A stretch of 64,000 nucleotides of DNA, taken from assembly GCF_017948455.1 (NCBI RefSeq), contig NZ_JAFFSU010000010.1, positions 124,001 through 188,000 on the forward strand, in the 5' to 3' direction. Position 1 is the first letter of the stretch; each line of letters starts with the position of its first letter. A program made the translations under genes and the position numbers. The stretch is from Streptomyces sp. GESEQ-4 (GTDB lineage Bacteria; Actinomycetota; Actinomycetes; Streptomycetales; Streptomycetaceae). Shown here in pieces: positions 50,403-58,209 of the stretch. Below the pieces are notes generated by a model, which was not told the DNA's origin, ran no database searches, and saw only the letters and a list, made by a program, of their open reading frames with translations.

Positions 50403-50442
50403 ACGCCCTCAAGGGGCGCGGGGAACTGCGCGACCAGCCCCG
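50402..50442 (-). repeat. Dispersed GC-rich repeat, copy F
   Basis: Core at 50413-50432 on the minus strand, with GGGGCTGGT before it and CTTGAGGGCGTT after it. Starts at the desulfurase-TusA stop and precedes the convergent PfkB-kinase stop. Confidence 0.88.
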
Positions 50443-50493
50443 ACGGATCCGCAGTCGACAACGGACCCGCCGAGGCAGACGCGTAGTCGAACG

Positions 50494-51468
50494 TCAGCCC
50501 AGGTGAGCCCTGACTTCCTCGGCCGCGTCATGCCCGTACGCCTTCGTGAACCGATCCATGAAGTGCGCCCGGCGCAACTGGTACTCCTGGGTACCCACCG
50601 TCTCGATGACCAGCGTCGCGAGCATGCAGCCAACCTGCGCCGCACGCTCCGGCGAGACACCCCAGGCAAGACCGGAGAGGAACCCGGCACGGAACGCGTC
50701 GCCGACACCCGTGGGGTCGGCCTTGCGCTCCTCCTCCGGGCAGCCGACCTCGATCGGGTCCTCGCCGACGCGCTCGATGCGGACGCCGCGCGAGCCGAGC
50801 GTGGTGACGCGGGTGCCGACCTTGGCGAGGATCTCGGCGTCGGTCCAGCCGGTCTTGGACTCGATGAGGCCCTTCTCGTACTCGTTCGAGAAGAGGTACG
50901 TCGCCCCGTCCAGCAGGATCCGGATCTCGTCGCCGCTCATGCGGGCGATCTGCTGGGAGAAGTCGGCGGCGAACGGAATGGACCGGGAGCGGCACTCCTC
51001 GGTGTGGCGGAGCATCGCCTCCGGGTCGTCGGCGCCGATCAGGACCAGGTCGAGGCCGCCGACGCGGTCCGCGACGGTCTTGAGCTCGATGAGGCGGGCC
51101 TCGCTCATCGCGCCGGTGTAGAAGGAGCCGATCTGGTTGTGGTCGGCGTCGGTGGTGCACACGAAGCGGGCGGTGTGCAGCGTCTCGGAGATTCGGACCG
51201 AGTCGGTGTCGACGCCGTGCCGGCCGAGCCAGGCGCGGTAGTCGTCGAAGTCGAAGCCGGCGGCCCCGACCAGGATCGGCTTGGTGCCGAGCTGGCCCAT
51301 GCCGAAGGCGATGTTCGCGCCGACCCCGCCCCGGCGTACGTCGAGGTTGTCGACCAGGAAGGAGAGCGAGACCGTGTGCAGTTGGTCCGCGACGAGCTGG
51401 TCGGCGAAGCGGCCGGGGAAGGTCATGAGGTGGTCGGTGGCGATGGAGCCGGTGACTGCGATGCGCAC
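50494..51468 (-). CDS. PfkB-family carbohydrate/adenosine kinase
   Basis: A 324-residue PfkB-family kinase with the N-terminal IAVTGSIATDHLMTFPGRF, GGVGANIAFGMGQLG and the C-terminal DPTGVGDAFRAGFLSGLAWG (anion hole and catalytic Asp). Sequence and neighbourhood (respiratory genes, erpA) resemble the mycobacterial adenosine kinase (AdoK) that lies near qcr/cta. Adenosine or a ribose-type sugar is therefore the likely substrate, but this is by analogy. GTG start. Convergent with the desulfurase-TusA gene. Confidence 0.88.
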   Translation of the reverse strand: MRIAVTGSIATDHLMTFPGRFADQLVADQLHTVSLSFLVDNLDVRRGGVGANIAFGMGQLGTKPILVGAAGFDFDDYRAWLGRHGVDTDSVRISETLHTARFVCTTDADHNQIGSFYTGAMSEARLIELKTVADRVGGLDLVLIGADDPEAMLRHTEECRSRSIPFAADFSQQIARMSGDEIRILLDGATYLFSNEYEKGLIESKTGWTDAEILAKVGTRVTTLGSRGVRIERVGEDPIEVGCPEEERKADPTGVGDAFRAGFLSGLAWGVSPERAAQVGCMLATLVIETVGTQEYQLRRAHFMDRFTKAYGHDAAEEVRAHLG

Positions 51469-51602
51469 GGCTAGGTATCTCCAACGGATGCGGAGGCGGA
51501 TTGACAGTTAACGCTACCGGGTCGGCGTGGTGACGTTGAAGCGACCAAAACTACCCGATAGTAGATCTTTCTTGCCGACTCGGACGTGCATACGGTGCCG
51601 TT

Positions 51603-51812
51603 ATGACGAAACTCGACGTCCATGCTCCGGTCCCGGTCGATCTGGAAGGCGATCTGGCGTCGCTGCGCGGCGACTGTGCCCGGATGGCTCCCCACTGGAC
51701 GGTTCCGGACCGGAGCGCCGCCCTTCCCGTCTCCCCCTCCCTCATTCACGGGGTGAGCGTGCCGAAGAAGTCCGCGCGGCTCCTGGACGCCATGTCGGAC
51801 TACGGAGACTGA
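51603..51812 (+). CDS. Small conserved-looking hypothetical protein
   Basis: A 69-residue protein, MTKLDVHAPVPVDLEGDLASL..., with two hydrophobic/Pro-rich short segments (CARMAPHW, RSAALPVSPSLIHGVSVPKKSARLLDAMSDYGD). No recognised domain, no membrane helix. No ribosome site is visible, so a leaderless start is possible. Kept because codon use and the isolated position between divergent promoters look gene-like. I cannot assign a function. Confidence 0.5.
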   Translation: MTKLDVHAPVPVDLEGDLASLRGDCARMAPHWTVPDRSAALPVSPSLIHGVSVPKKSARLLDAMSDYGD

Positions 51813-51959
51813 TTCAGCGCCGTCAGGGGAACCGCGCGCTCCCCCGCTGCGTCCCATCGCTGTCCCCCGTAGAGGGGATGCGGAATACGACCCCTCGCCC
51901 GCGCCGAATTGGCAGGGCCGGGTCAACAGGGACAGCTGTGCAGGCGAAGGAGCGATGCA

Positions 51960-53795
51960 GTGAACACCGAGCGACCCGACAACGACGACGCGGGCGCCTC
52001 CGGCAAGGACGCCGAGGAGGCACGGGCGGAGAAGGGCCCCGTCGGTGCCGCCGAAGACGCGGGGCCGACTCGGGACGCCACTGACACCGCCGGGAAGGAT
52101 GCCTCGGAGGAGCAGGGCGCCCGGGAGGCGGACGAAGGCACTTCGGCGGAGAGCGACAGCTCCGGGGGCGAGGCACCTGACGCGGCAGCGCCCGGCGCAG
52201 AAGCGCCCGACGCCACAGCCGAGGCCGAGGAAGCACCCGACCCCGCCCTCGACACCGACGCCCCCGCCCCCGCCCCCAGTGCCGAAGCACCCCCCGCCGA
52301 CACCTCCGACCTCCACGTGGTCGCCCCTGAAGAAGGCTCCGCGCCACGGCCCCCTCGGCGTCGTTCTCCCGTCGCCATCGCCTCCGTCGCCGCGGCCGTG
52401 CTGCTCGTCGGTGGTGGTGGGGCGTACTTCGCCGCCACCGCGTCCGGTGGCTCGGAAGGGCGTACGTCGTCCGGGGCGCCCGGCGGCGACGGTACTCCCC
52501 CGCCGCTCGCGCTCGACGGGTACTCCGAGGGCAGCGCGGGGATCGCGCCGGGCGAGCCCGACCCGAACGGGGTGACGTACAAGGCCGAGGGCGAGATGCC
52601 GGACGGCCCTGAATCCGCACCGGTGTACCGGGTGAGCGGTGAGGTCACCGAGGGTCAGGTGGCCGAGCTGGCTGCCGCACTGGGCGTGGACGGGACGCCG
52701 GTCGCCCAGGGGCAGGCCTGGACGGTGGGCGCGCAGGACGCGGCGGGGCCGAGTCTGCAGGTGAACAAGGCGGCGCCGGGTACGTGGACGTTCCACCGGT
52801 ACGCGCCCGGGACGGACGCCTGCGAGAGCACCACCGTCTGTTCCAAGGACCCCGCCAATCCGGCGGACGATCCGGTGAGCCCCGAGGCCGCCGAGCAGGC
52901 GGCCGCGCCGATCCTCAAGGCCGTCGGACAGGACGACGCCAAGATCGACACCAGCCAGGTCATCGGCGCCCAGCGCGTGGTGAACGCGAATCCGGTGGTC
53001 GACGGCATGCCGACGTACGGCTGGACGACCGGACTGACGATCGGCGCCGAGGGCGAAGTCGTGGGCGGCAGCGGTCAGTTGAAGGCGCCGGCGAAGGGGG
53101 ACACGTATCCCGTGCTGAGCGCCGAGAAGACGCTGGGGCTGATGAACAAGGCGCCGGCGGCCGACCACCGGATGGGCATCGGCGGGTGCGCCAGTCCCGT
53201 ACCGCTGAAGGACCGGATGGAGGCGCCGTGCGGTTCGGAGAGCGGCGCGCCGCAGCAGACGATCACTGTTGAGAAGGCGGTGTTCGGGCTGGCCTCGCAC
53301 ACCGTGGGCGGGCAGCCGGCGCTGGTGCCGTCCTGGCTGTACGAGGTGCGGGCGCCGGGCGCCGAGGACGCCTTCACGGTGACGCATCCGGCGGTCGACC
53401 CGAAGTACCTGGCCTCGCCGGCGACCTCCGCGCCGAGCGGGCAGCCCAGCACGCTGCCGACCTCGCCCGGCGACGAGCCGACCGCCGCGCCGGCCCCTCG
53501 CAAGGTGACGGTGCAGGGCTACACCGCCGAGGGCAGCGAGCTGACCGTGGCCTTCACCGGCGGGGTCTGCGCCGACTACGAGGCGACGGCGACCGAGGAC
53601 GGCGACAAGGTGACGGTCACGGTGACCGAGAAGCCCTGGACGGGCAAGGTCTGCATCATGATCGCGAAGGAGTACCACCGGCTCGTCCAGCTGGACGAGC
53701 CGCTGGGCGACCGGAAGGTCGTCGGGGTGGACGGCAAGGCGGTCCCGTTGGAGAAGGCGGGGGCGCGGCTGCCGGAGACGTCCGGGGCCCGGTGA
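51960..53795 (+). CDS. Large single-pass membrane protein with acidic cytoplasmic and folded extracytoplasmic regions
   Basis: A 611-residue protein. GTG at 51960 has AAGGAG seven bases upstream. Residues 1-~130 are disordered, very rich in Ala, Glu, Asp and Pro. A basic patch RRRSPV leads to one helix (~137-157, IASVAAAVLLVGGGGAYFAA). The rest is extracytoplasmic, with Gly-rich linkers, four Cys (CESTTVCSK, GCASPVPLKDRMEAPCGS, CADYEATA, KVCIMIAKEY), likely in disulfides. No domain I can name. It may be an envelope sensor or scaffold. Terminator at 53812-53854 follows. Confidence 0.82.
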   Translation: MNTERPDNDDAGASGKDAEEARAEKGPVGAAEDAGPTRDATDTAGKDASEEQGAREADEGTSAESDSSGGEAPDAAAPGAEAPDATAEAEEAPDPALDTDAPAPAPSAEAPPADTSDLHVVAPEEGSAPRPPRRRSPVAIASVAAAVLLVGGGGAYFAATASGGSEGRTSSGAPGGDGTPPPLALDGYSEGSAGIAPGEPDPNGVTYKAEGEMPDGPESAPVYRVSGEVTEGQVAELAAALGVDGTPVAQGQAWTVGAQDAAGPSLQVNKAAPGTWTFHRYAPGTDACESTTVCSKDPANPADDPVSPEAAEQAAAPILKAVGQDDAKIDTSQVIGAQRVVNANPVVDGMPTYGWTTGLTIGAEGEVVGGSGQLKAPAKGDTYPVLSAEKTLGLMNKAPAADHRMGIGGCASPVPLKDRMEAPCGSESGAPQQTITVEKAVFGLASHTVGGQPALVPSWLYEVRAPGAEDAFTVTHPAVDPKYLASPATSAPSGQPSTLPTSPGDEPTAAPAPRKVTVQGYTAEGSELTVAFTGGVCADYEATATEDGDKVTVTVTEKPWTGKVCIMIAKEYHRLVQLDEPLGDRKVVGVDGKAVPLEKAGARLPETSGAR

Positions 53796-53811
53796 TCTGC
53801 CGCACACCAGC

Positions 53812-53854
53812 GTGAAAGGCGGCGGCCCCCTCGGAGGGGGCCGCCGCCTTTCAC
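53812..53854. terminator. Bidirectional terminator
   Basis: Perfect 19-bp stem (53812-53830/53836-53854) with a 5-nt loop, between the membrane-protein stop (+) and the erpA stop (-). Confidence 0.92.
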
Positions 53855-53892
53855 ATCACGCTTGAGGCCTGGGCCCCACTGAAGCTCGAGGC

Positions 53893-54249
53893 TTAGTTGA
53901 AGGAGTCACCGCAGGCGCAGGAGCCCGTCGCGTTCGGGTTGTCGATCGTGAAGCCCTGCTTCTCGATGGTGTCCACGAAGTCGATGGAGGCACCGCCCAG
54001 GTACGGCGCGCTCATGCGGTCGGTGACGACCTTGACGCCGCCGAAGTCCTTGACCACGTCACCGTCGAGGGAACGCTCGTCGAAGAAGAGCTGGTAGCGC
54101 AGGCCGGAGCAGCCGCCGGGCTGAACGGCGACGCGCAGGGCCAGATCCTCACGGCCTTCCTGGTCGAGCAGGGCCTTGACCTTCGCCGCGGCGGCGTCGG
54201 ACAGGATGATGCCGTCGGTGACGGTGCTGGTCTCGTCCGATACGGACAT
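53893..54249 (-). CDS. erpA: Iron-sulfur cluster insertion protein ErpA
   Basis: A 118-residue A-type carrier protein with the HesB/IscA motif PGGCSGLRYQLFFDE and the C-terminal GSCACGDSF pair, i.e. the three conserved cysteines (C-x(62-64)-C-x-C). It delivers [4Fe-4S] or [2Fe-2S] clusters to target enzymes. It is divergent from nadA, whose product carries a [4Fe-4S] cluster. ATG start, no other gene in between; the 387-base gap holds a repeat and promoter. Confidence 0.97.
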   Translation of the reverse strand: MSVSDETSTVTDGIILSDAAAAKVKALLDQEGREDLALRVAVQPGGCSGLRYQLFFDERSLDGDVVKDFGGVKVVTDRMSAPYLGGASIDFVDTIEKQGFTIDNPNATGSCACGDSFN

Positions 54250-54376
54250 CTACATCTCTCCCGGGTAGTACGGAGACTGCTTGCCGACGGTTGCAACCGG
54301 CGCGGCCGCGGATTCATTCCGGGCACGCCCGAGACTTTCCCTTGGCTTGTCTCTTCATGCTCGCACATGCGCCCGG

Positions 54377-54420
54377 AAGCGCACAGCGGCCTGTGGACAA
54401 GCGCACAGCGGCCCGTGGAC
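54377..54420. repeat. Perfect-spaced 22-bp tandem repeat between erpA and nadA
   Basis: Two adjoining 22-bp units (54377-54398, 54399-54420) identical at 21 of 22 positions, unit AAGCGCACAGCGGCCYGTGG plus AC, followed by a degenerate partial (AGCGGCACGGAC). No gene overlaps. Possible operator or replication-slippage product. Confidence 0.8.
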
Positions 54421-54494
54421 AGCGGCACGGACAACGCGACAACGCCATGCGACGACGAGGTGTCGGGATTCACGTCACATCGACACGATGGCCA

Positions 54495-54523
54495 TCGTCA
54501 AACTGACGTGAAGCGGTTATGAT
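54495..54523 (+). promoter_or_regulatory. nadA: nadA promoter with overlapping palindrome
   Basis: TCGTCA (54495-54500) and TATGAT (54518-54523) are 17 bases apart, a good vegetative promoter match, 114 bases before the nadA start. The palindrome CGTCA-AAC-TGACG (54496-54508) overlaps the -35 region and may be an operator. Confidence 0.62.
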
Positions 54524-54636
54524 AGATAGCGTCAAATCGACGAGAAGTCGCTTCTTCTCGCCGGTGAACGGTGTCCCGCATGTCCCGCCGACCCGCCCCC
54601 GGGCCGGCGAGCCGCAGAACAGAAAGGGTGCGTGTC

Positions 54637-55821
54637 GTGACCACCGCCCAGACCCAGGAGCTCGACGTACAGCCGACGCCCCTCGCCCTGCTGCTCCTCG
54701 GCCGTGAGGCCGACCCGAGGAGCGAACGCGGCGTCGAGTGTCCCGGTGACCTGCCCTCGCCGTCCGACCCGGACCTGGTCGAGCGTGCCCGCGCGGCCAA
54801 GGCCAAGCTCGGCAGCAAGGTCTTCGTGCTCGGCCACCACTACCAGCGCGACGAGGTCATCCAGTTCGCGGATGTGACCGGTGACTCGTTCAAGCTGGCC
54901 CGGGACGCGGCAGCGCGCCCCGAGGCCGAGTACATCGTGTTCTGCGGTGTGCACTTCATGGCCGAGTCGGCGGACATCCTGACCTCCGACGACCAGAAGG
55001 TCGTCCTGCCCGACCTCGCCGCCGGCTGCTCCATGGCAGACATGGCGACGGCCGAGCAGGTCGCCGAGTGCTGGGACGTGCTGACCGAGGCCGGGATCGC
55101 CGAGCAGGTCGTCCCCGTCTCGTACATGAACTCGTCCGCTGACATCAAGGCGTTCACGGGCAAGCACGGCGGCACGATCTGCACGTCCTCCAATGCCCAG
55201 CGGGCCCTGGAGTGGGCCTTCGAGCAGGGCGAGAAGGTCCTCTTCCTGCCCGACCAGCACCTCGGCCGCAACACCGCCGTCCGCGACATGGGCATGTCCC
55301 TCGACGACTGCGTGCTCTACAACCCGCACAAGCCGAACGGCGGGCTGACGCCGGAGCAGCTGCGCAACGCCAAGATGATCCTCTGGCGGGGTCACTGCTC
55401 GGTGCACGGCCGCTTCAGCCTGGACTCGGTGAACGACGTTCGTGAGCGCATCCCCGGCGTCAACGTCCTGGTCCACCCCGAGTGCAAGAACGAGGTCGTC
55501 GCCGCGGCGGACTACGTCGGTTCGACCGAGTACATCATCAAGGCGCTGGAGGCGGCGCCGGCCGGCTCCAAGTGGGCCATCGGGACCGAGCTGAATCTCG
55601 TGCGCCGACTGGCGAACCGTTTCGCGCCCGAGGGCAAGGAGATCGTCTTCCTCGACAAGACGGTCTGCTTCTGCTCGACCATGAACCGCATCGACCTGCC
55701 CCACCTGGTCTGGGCCCTGGAGTCGCTGGCCGAGGGCAACCTGGTCAACCGGATCGAGGTCGACAAGGAGACCGAGGCGTTCGCGAAGCTGGCGCTGGAG
55801 CGGATGCTGGCGCTGCCTTAG
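54637..55821 (+). CDS. nadA: Quinolinate synthase
   Basis: A 394-residue [4Fe-4S] quinolinate synthase making quinolinate from iminoaspartate and dihydroxyacetone phosphate for NAD. The three repeated substrate domains include VLGHHYQRDEV, DVTGDSF, VFCGVHFMAESAD (cluster Cys), VHPECKNEVV (cluster Cys) and FLDKTVCFCSTMNRID (cluster Cys). GTG at 54637 with AAAGGG upstream. nadB/nadC are not adjacent within this window. The enzyme needs cluster supply, which suits its position next to erpA. Confidence 0.96.
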   Translation: MTTAQTQELDVQPTPLALLLLGREADPRSERGVECPGDLPSPSDPDLVERARAAKAKLGSKVFVLGHHYQRDEVIQFADVTGDSFKLARDAAARPEAEYIVFCGVHFMAESADILTSDDQKVVLPDLAAGCSMADMATAEQVAECWDVLTEAGIAEQVVPVSYMNSSADIKAFTGKHGGTICTSSNAQRALEWAFEQGEKVLFLPDQHLGRNTAVRDMGMSLDDCVLYNPHKPNGGLTPEQLRNAKMILWRGHCSVHGRFSLDSVNDVRERIPGVNVLVHPECKNEVVAAADYVGSTEYIIKALEAAPAGSKWAIGTELNLVRRLANRFAPEGKEIVFLDKTVCFCSTMNRIDLPHLVWALESLAEGNLVNRIEVDKETEAFAKLALERMLALP

Positions 55822-55858
55822 GACCGCCGTGCTGCCGTAGGACCGTTGCGAGGAGTGC

Positions 55859-58093
55859 TCACCCCGAGTTCCGCTCGGGGTGAGCCGGGTCGAGCGTGAA
55901 GACGGTGCCGTCCGGGGTGTTCACGATCAGCGCGCCGCCGTACGACCGCACCTCGGACTTGGTCGTTTCGCCGCTCGCGAGCTGCTCGGCACGCGCGCCC
56001 GTCTCCCACAGCAGCGTGCCCCTGCGTCCGTCGAGGGCCGCGACCCGGCCGCTGAGGCTGGCCACATACAGGGTGCGGGTGCGGGCGTCGTACGTGGGTC
56101 TGCCCGAGCCCTCGGCGTCGGTCCGGTTCTGCCACAGCTGTTTGCCGGTCAGCGGGGACACGGCGGTCACCTGGCCGTTGGCCGCGGTGATCCACAGGGT
56201 GTCGGCGGCCAGGGTCACCGCGCCCTCGTAGGTCTTCGGCAGTTTCGTGGTGGCGAGGGCGCCGGTGTCCGGGTCGATCAGCAGGACCGTGCTGAACGTC
56301 AGCTCCTCGGGGCGCGTCGGTCCTGTGGGGCCTACCGCGAAGGCCAGCCTGCCGTCGACCGTGCCGAGCAGGCCGGTCGTGTACGGGATCTTGAGGCGCC
56401 GGACCACCGATCCGTCGGCCGGCTTCAGCTCCAGGAACTCGGCGGCCTGGGTCTCGTCGTCCGGGAAGCAGTGCCTGTACAGGCCGGAACCGACGGTCAG
56501 GAACTGGCAGTAGTTGTCGGCGGGCACCTGTGTGGTCCACCGATCGGTGCCGGTGCGCGGTGAGCGGGCGGTCACCAGACGGCCGCTGCTGTCGACGGTC
56601 AGGACGAGGTCGCCGGAGAGCATCTGGTCGATGCCCGCATCGTTCACGTCGCGGGACCACAGCTGCTTGCCGCTCTCCGTATCGAGGGCGACGACGCTGG
56701 TCCTGTCCACGGAGGCGCCCTCGTAGACGGCCTGCCGCAGGAGCACCGCGCCGTCCCGCACGCCGAGGAGCGTGAAGTTGTTCAGCGCCGTGTCGCCGGA
56801 GTCGGCGGACGCGAGGGAGGAGCGCCAGACGGTGGTGCCGGTACGGCCGTCCAGACGTACCGGAAGGATGTTGTTGCCCGCGCAGTAAACCGCGTCCTCG
56901 TACCTCCGGCAGGTGACGTCGGTCGGGGAGCCGCTCTCCTTCCCCAGCGGCTTGGCCTCGCCCCGCTGTGCCGTCTCGTACGCCGTCGTCTGCCAGGACT
57001 GCCAGCCGGTGGGCGGCGCCGCCCACCGGGAGGCCGCGATCGGTGCGCTCGCCGCCTCCTCAGGCTCCGCGAATCCCGGCCCGTAGGTTGCGTAGCCGAG
57101 CAGCCCCAGGGCCAGCACACCCACCGTGCCGGCCGCCGCCAGCAGCGGGCGGGCCCGGCGGCCCCGGCGGAGGACCCGCGGGAGCTTCGTCGACGCCGCC
57201 GGGTCCGCCCCGGAGGCGGTCTCCTCGCTGGTCTCCAGCGCATCCCGGCGGAGTGTGACGGTGGCCGGGTCGGCGGGGTTCGCTTCGGGCAGAGCGTCCG
57301 CGAACTCCTGGGCCAGCTCGTCCAGTTCGGGACGGTCCGCGGCCTCCTTCGCCAGGCAGCGCTCCAGGACCGCGCGCAGAGGCTGTGCCACGCCATCCAG
57401 CTTGGGCGCCTCGTGGACGACCCGGAAGGCGGTCAGATAGGGGCTGTCGGCGTCGAAGGGCCCCCGCCCGGTGACCGAGAACACCAGCAGCGCCCCGAGC
57501 GAGAAGACGTCCGAGGCGGGGCCGACCGTGCGGGCGTCGGTGAACTGTTCCGGGGACATGAAGGGCGGGGTGCCGATCATCTGGCCGGTCTCGGTCAGGG
57601 TGTTGTGGTTCTCGGCCGCGCGGGATATCCCGAAGTCGATGACGCGCGGGCCGTCGTCGGCGATCAGGACGTTGGCCGGCTTGAGGTCGCGGTGCACGAC
57701 CCCCGCCCGGTGGATGTCCCGCAGCGCCTCCACCAGCCCGAGGGCGAGCCGCCGCAGTTCGGTGCCGCGGAGGCCCCCTTGGTCACGGATCCGCTGGGCG
57801 AGCGAACTGCCGGGCACATACTGGGTCGCCATCCAGGGCCGTACGGCCTCCGGGTCGGCGTCCACGACCGGTGCGGTGAAGGCTCCGCTCACCTTGCGGA
57901 CGGCCTCGATCTCCTGCCGGAACCGGGCGCGGAAGACGGTGTCCTCGGCGTACTGGGCGTGCACCACCTTCACCGCGACGTCACGGCCCGAGCGCGATCT
58001 GCCCCAGTAGACGATCCCCATGCCGCCGGTCCCGAGCCGGTCCACGAGCTTGTAGCCGCCGACCGATTTCGGGTCGTCCTTGTGCAGTGGCAC
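55859..58093 (-). CDS. Membrane Ser/Thr protein kinase with PQQ/beta-propeller sensor domain
   Basis: A 744-residue transmembrane kinase. Residues ~12-270 are a Hanks-type kinase: GTGGMGIVY glycine loop, VAVKVV lysine, HRDLKPANV catalytic Asp, DFGIS and APE-like SPEQF. Residues ~315-335 are the single membrane helix (LLAAAGTVGVLALGLLGY). The extracytoplasmic part has repeated PQQ-like/beta-propeller strands (WRSSLA, LWSRDVND, RWTTQVPAD, LWQNRTDA, LLWETGARA), likely a seven- or eight-blade ligand-binding propeller. GTG 58093 has AAGGGG eight bases upstream; a GTG at 58129 has no such site. Confidence 0.9.
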   Translation of the reverse strand: MPLHKDDPKSVGGYKLVDRLGTGGMGIVYWGRSRSGRDVAVKVVHAQYAEDTVFRARFRQEIEAVRKVSGAFTAPVVDADPEAVRPWMATQYVPGSSLAQRIRDQGGLRGTELRRLALGLVEALRDIHRAGVVHRDLKPANVLIADDGPRVIDFGISRAAENHNTLTETGQMIGTPPFMSPEQFTDARTVGPASDVFSLGALLVFSVTGRGPFDADSPYLTAFRVVHEAPKLDGVAQPLRAVLERCLAKEAADRPELDELAQEFADALPEANPADPATVTLRRDALETSEETASGADPAASTKLPRVLRRGRRARPLLAAAGTVGVLALGLLGYATYGPGFAEPEEAASAPIAASRWAAPPTGWQSWQTTAYETAQRGEAKPLGKESGSPTDVTCRRYEDAVYCAGNNILPVRLDGRTGTTVWRSSLASADSGDTALNNFTLLGVRDGAVLLRQAVYEGASVDRTSVVALDTESGKQLWSRDVNDAGIDQMLSGDLVLTVDSSGRLVTARSPRTGTDRWTTQVPADNYCQFLTVGSGLYRHCFPDDETQAAEFLELKPADGSVVRRLKIPYTTGLLGTVDGRLAFAVGPTGPTRPEELTFSTVLLIDPDTGALATTKLPKTYEGAVTLAADTLWITAANGQVTAVSPLTGKQLWQNRTDAEGSGRPTYDARTRTLYVASLSGRVAALDGRRGTLLWETGARAEQLASGETTKSEVRSYGGALIVNTPDGTVFTLDPAHPERNSG

Positions 58094-58151
58094 GCCCGGA
58101 TCCCCTTCGCCGCAAAGCAGTTCGGGCACAGGATACGTAACGGCGAAACGG

Positions 58152-58197
58152 CGGCGGCCGGGGACCGATCCGTGGGTGGATCGGTCCCCGGCCGCCG
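58152..58197 (-). terminator. Terminator downstream of the RND gene
   Basis: Perfect 20-bp stem (58152-58171/58178-58197), 6-nt loop, 12 bases beyond the RND-pump stop (58210). Confidence 0.92.
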
Positions 58198-58209
58198 GTG
58201 ATCAGGCCG

